Below are positions 63,877-64,000 of a DNA stretch of 64,000 bases, in pieces. Position 1 is the first letter of the stretch. Each line of letters begins with the position of its first letter. Source of the stretch: JANELJ01 sp024511395 (GTDB lineage: Bacteria; Pseudomonadota; Gammaproteobacteria; GRL18); NCBI GenBank assembly GCA_963681975.1, contig OY820613.1, positions 2,046,001 through 2,110,000 of the forward strand. The letters are read 5' to 3'. The notes beneath the pieces are model-generated. The model worked only from the letters and a program-made list of their open reading frames with translations. It was not told the origin of the DNA and did no database searches. Made by a program: the position numbers and the translations under genes.

Positions 63877-64000
63877 AAATATCAGGCTCAATCAGGGTAA
63901 ATTTAAATGTGGCTATTATACCTAAACTTTCTTGTAACTACTCAGCGTATTCATCTTTTGCACCATTTCGGCGTTATTTTCATACTCAAATGGTCACGTA

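Overview
The window looks like the chromosome of a gammaproteobacterium, probably a sulfur oxidiser, that has been heavily invaded by insertion sequences and is losing genes. The gammaproteobacterial housekeeping context is clear: ffs (SRP RNA) upstream of dnaX-ybaB-recR, hda, divergent orn and rsgA, slyX, uup, hemC and a btuCDF cobalamin importer. The sulfur link is an inference from a SoxK-like lipoprotein, a sulfur-globule-like envelope protein and a SoxW-like periplasmic thioredoxin.

Layout. 1-4603: btuCDF, hemC (opposite strand) and a PDC-sensor protein. 4844-7196: IS copy A1, an istB scrap of an IS21 element and an EAL-domain scrap. 7220-13860 (minus strand): sulfur-globule-like protein, short HlyD-type adaptor, TolC-like protein, IS copy B1, two periplasmic thioredoxins and a YihY protein. 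14055-18810: SoxK-like lipoprotein, wrbA-DUF2069 pair, hda, a PLP deaminase/desulfhydrase, a Crp/Fnr regulator and a dead DUF2892 gene. 19045-22397: IS B2 (carrying A2) splitting a small exported-protein gene. 22724-29828: Sel1 protein, A3, nitroreductase, a YhiN-type flavoprotein, slyX, a stand-alone structured repeat and a dead cheV carrying A4. 29920-37115: a gene split by A5, orn, an M48 protease, cytochrome c, A6 and rsgA. 37384-40602: dead thioredoxin, a Tat-exported GMC dehydrogenase pair and a dead DUF4124 gene. 40720-45711: a pile of broken ISs (ISAs1, IS982, IS66) with A7 and A8. 46008-52213: recR, ybaB, dnaX, IS B3 (carrying A9) and ffs. 52279-55030: an acidic protein, IS B4, a truncated gene and a small secreted protein. 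55111-61751: a TRAP transporter (dctP // IS-C with A10 // dctQ-dctM) and a GlcG/HbpS-like protein. 61831-63876: tRNA-Ser(GGA) and uup.

Three IS families are named here for convenience. IS-A is an IS5-type element of exactly 1498 bp, present ten times with intact 447-aa transposases and making 6-bp TANNTA-like target duplications. IS-B is an IS4-superfamily element (1741 bp when complete), present four times and always broken. IS-C is an IS4-family element with a 10-bp target duplication. Insertion, nonsense mutation and deletion together have damaged more than ten genes.

The most unusual signal is a 112-122 bp multi-branched inverted-repeat element. It sits in the leader of every IS-B copy and once on its own between slyX and cheV. 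Its stems differ in sequence between the two contexts but keep their complementarity, which points to a conserved folded DNA or RNA structure.
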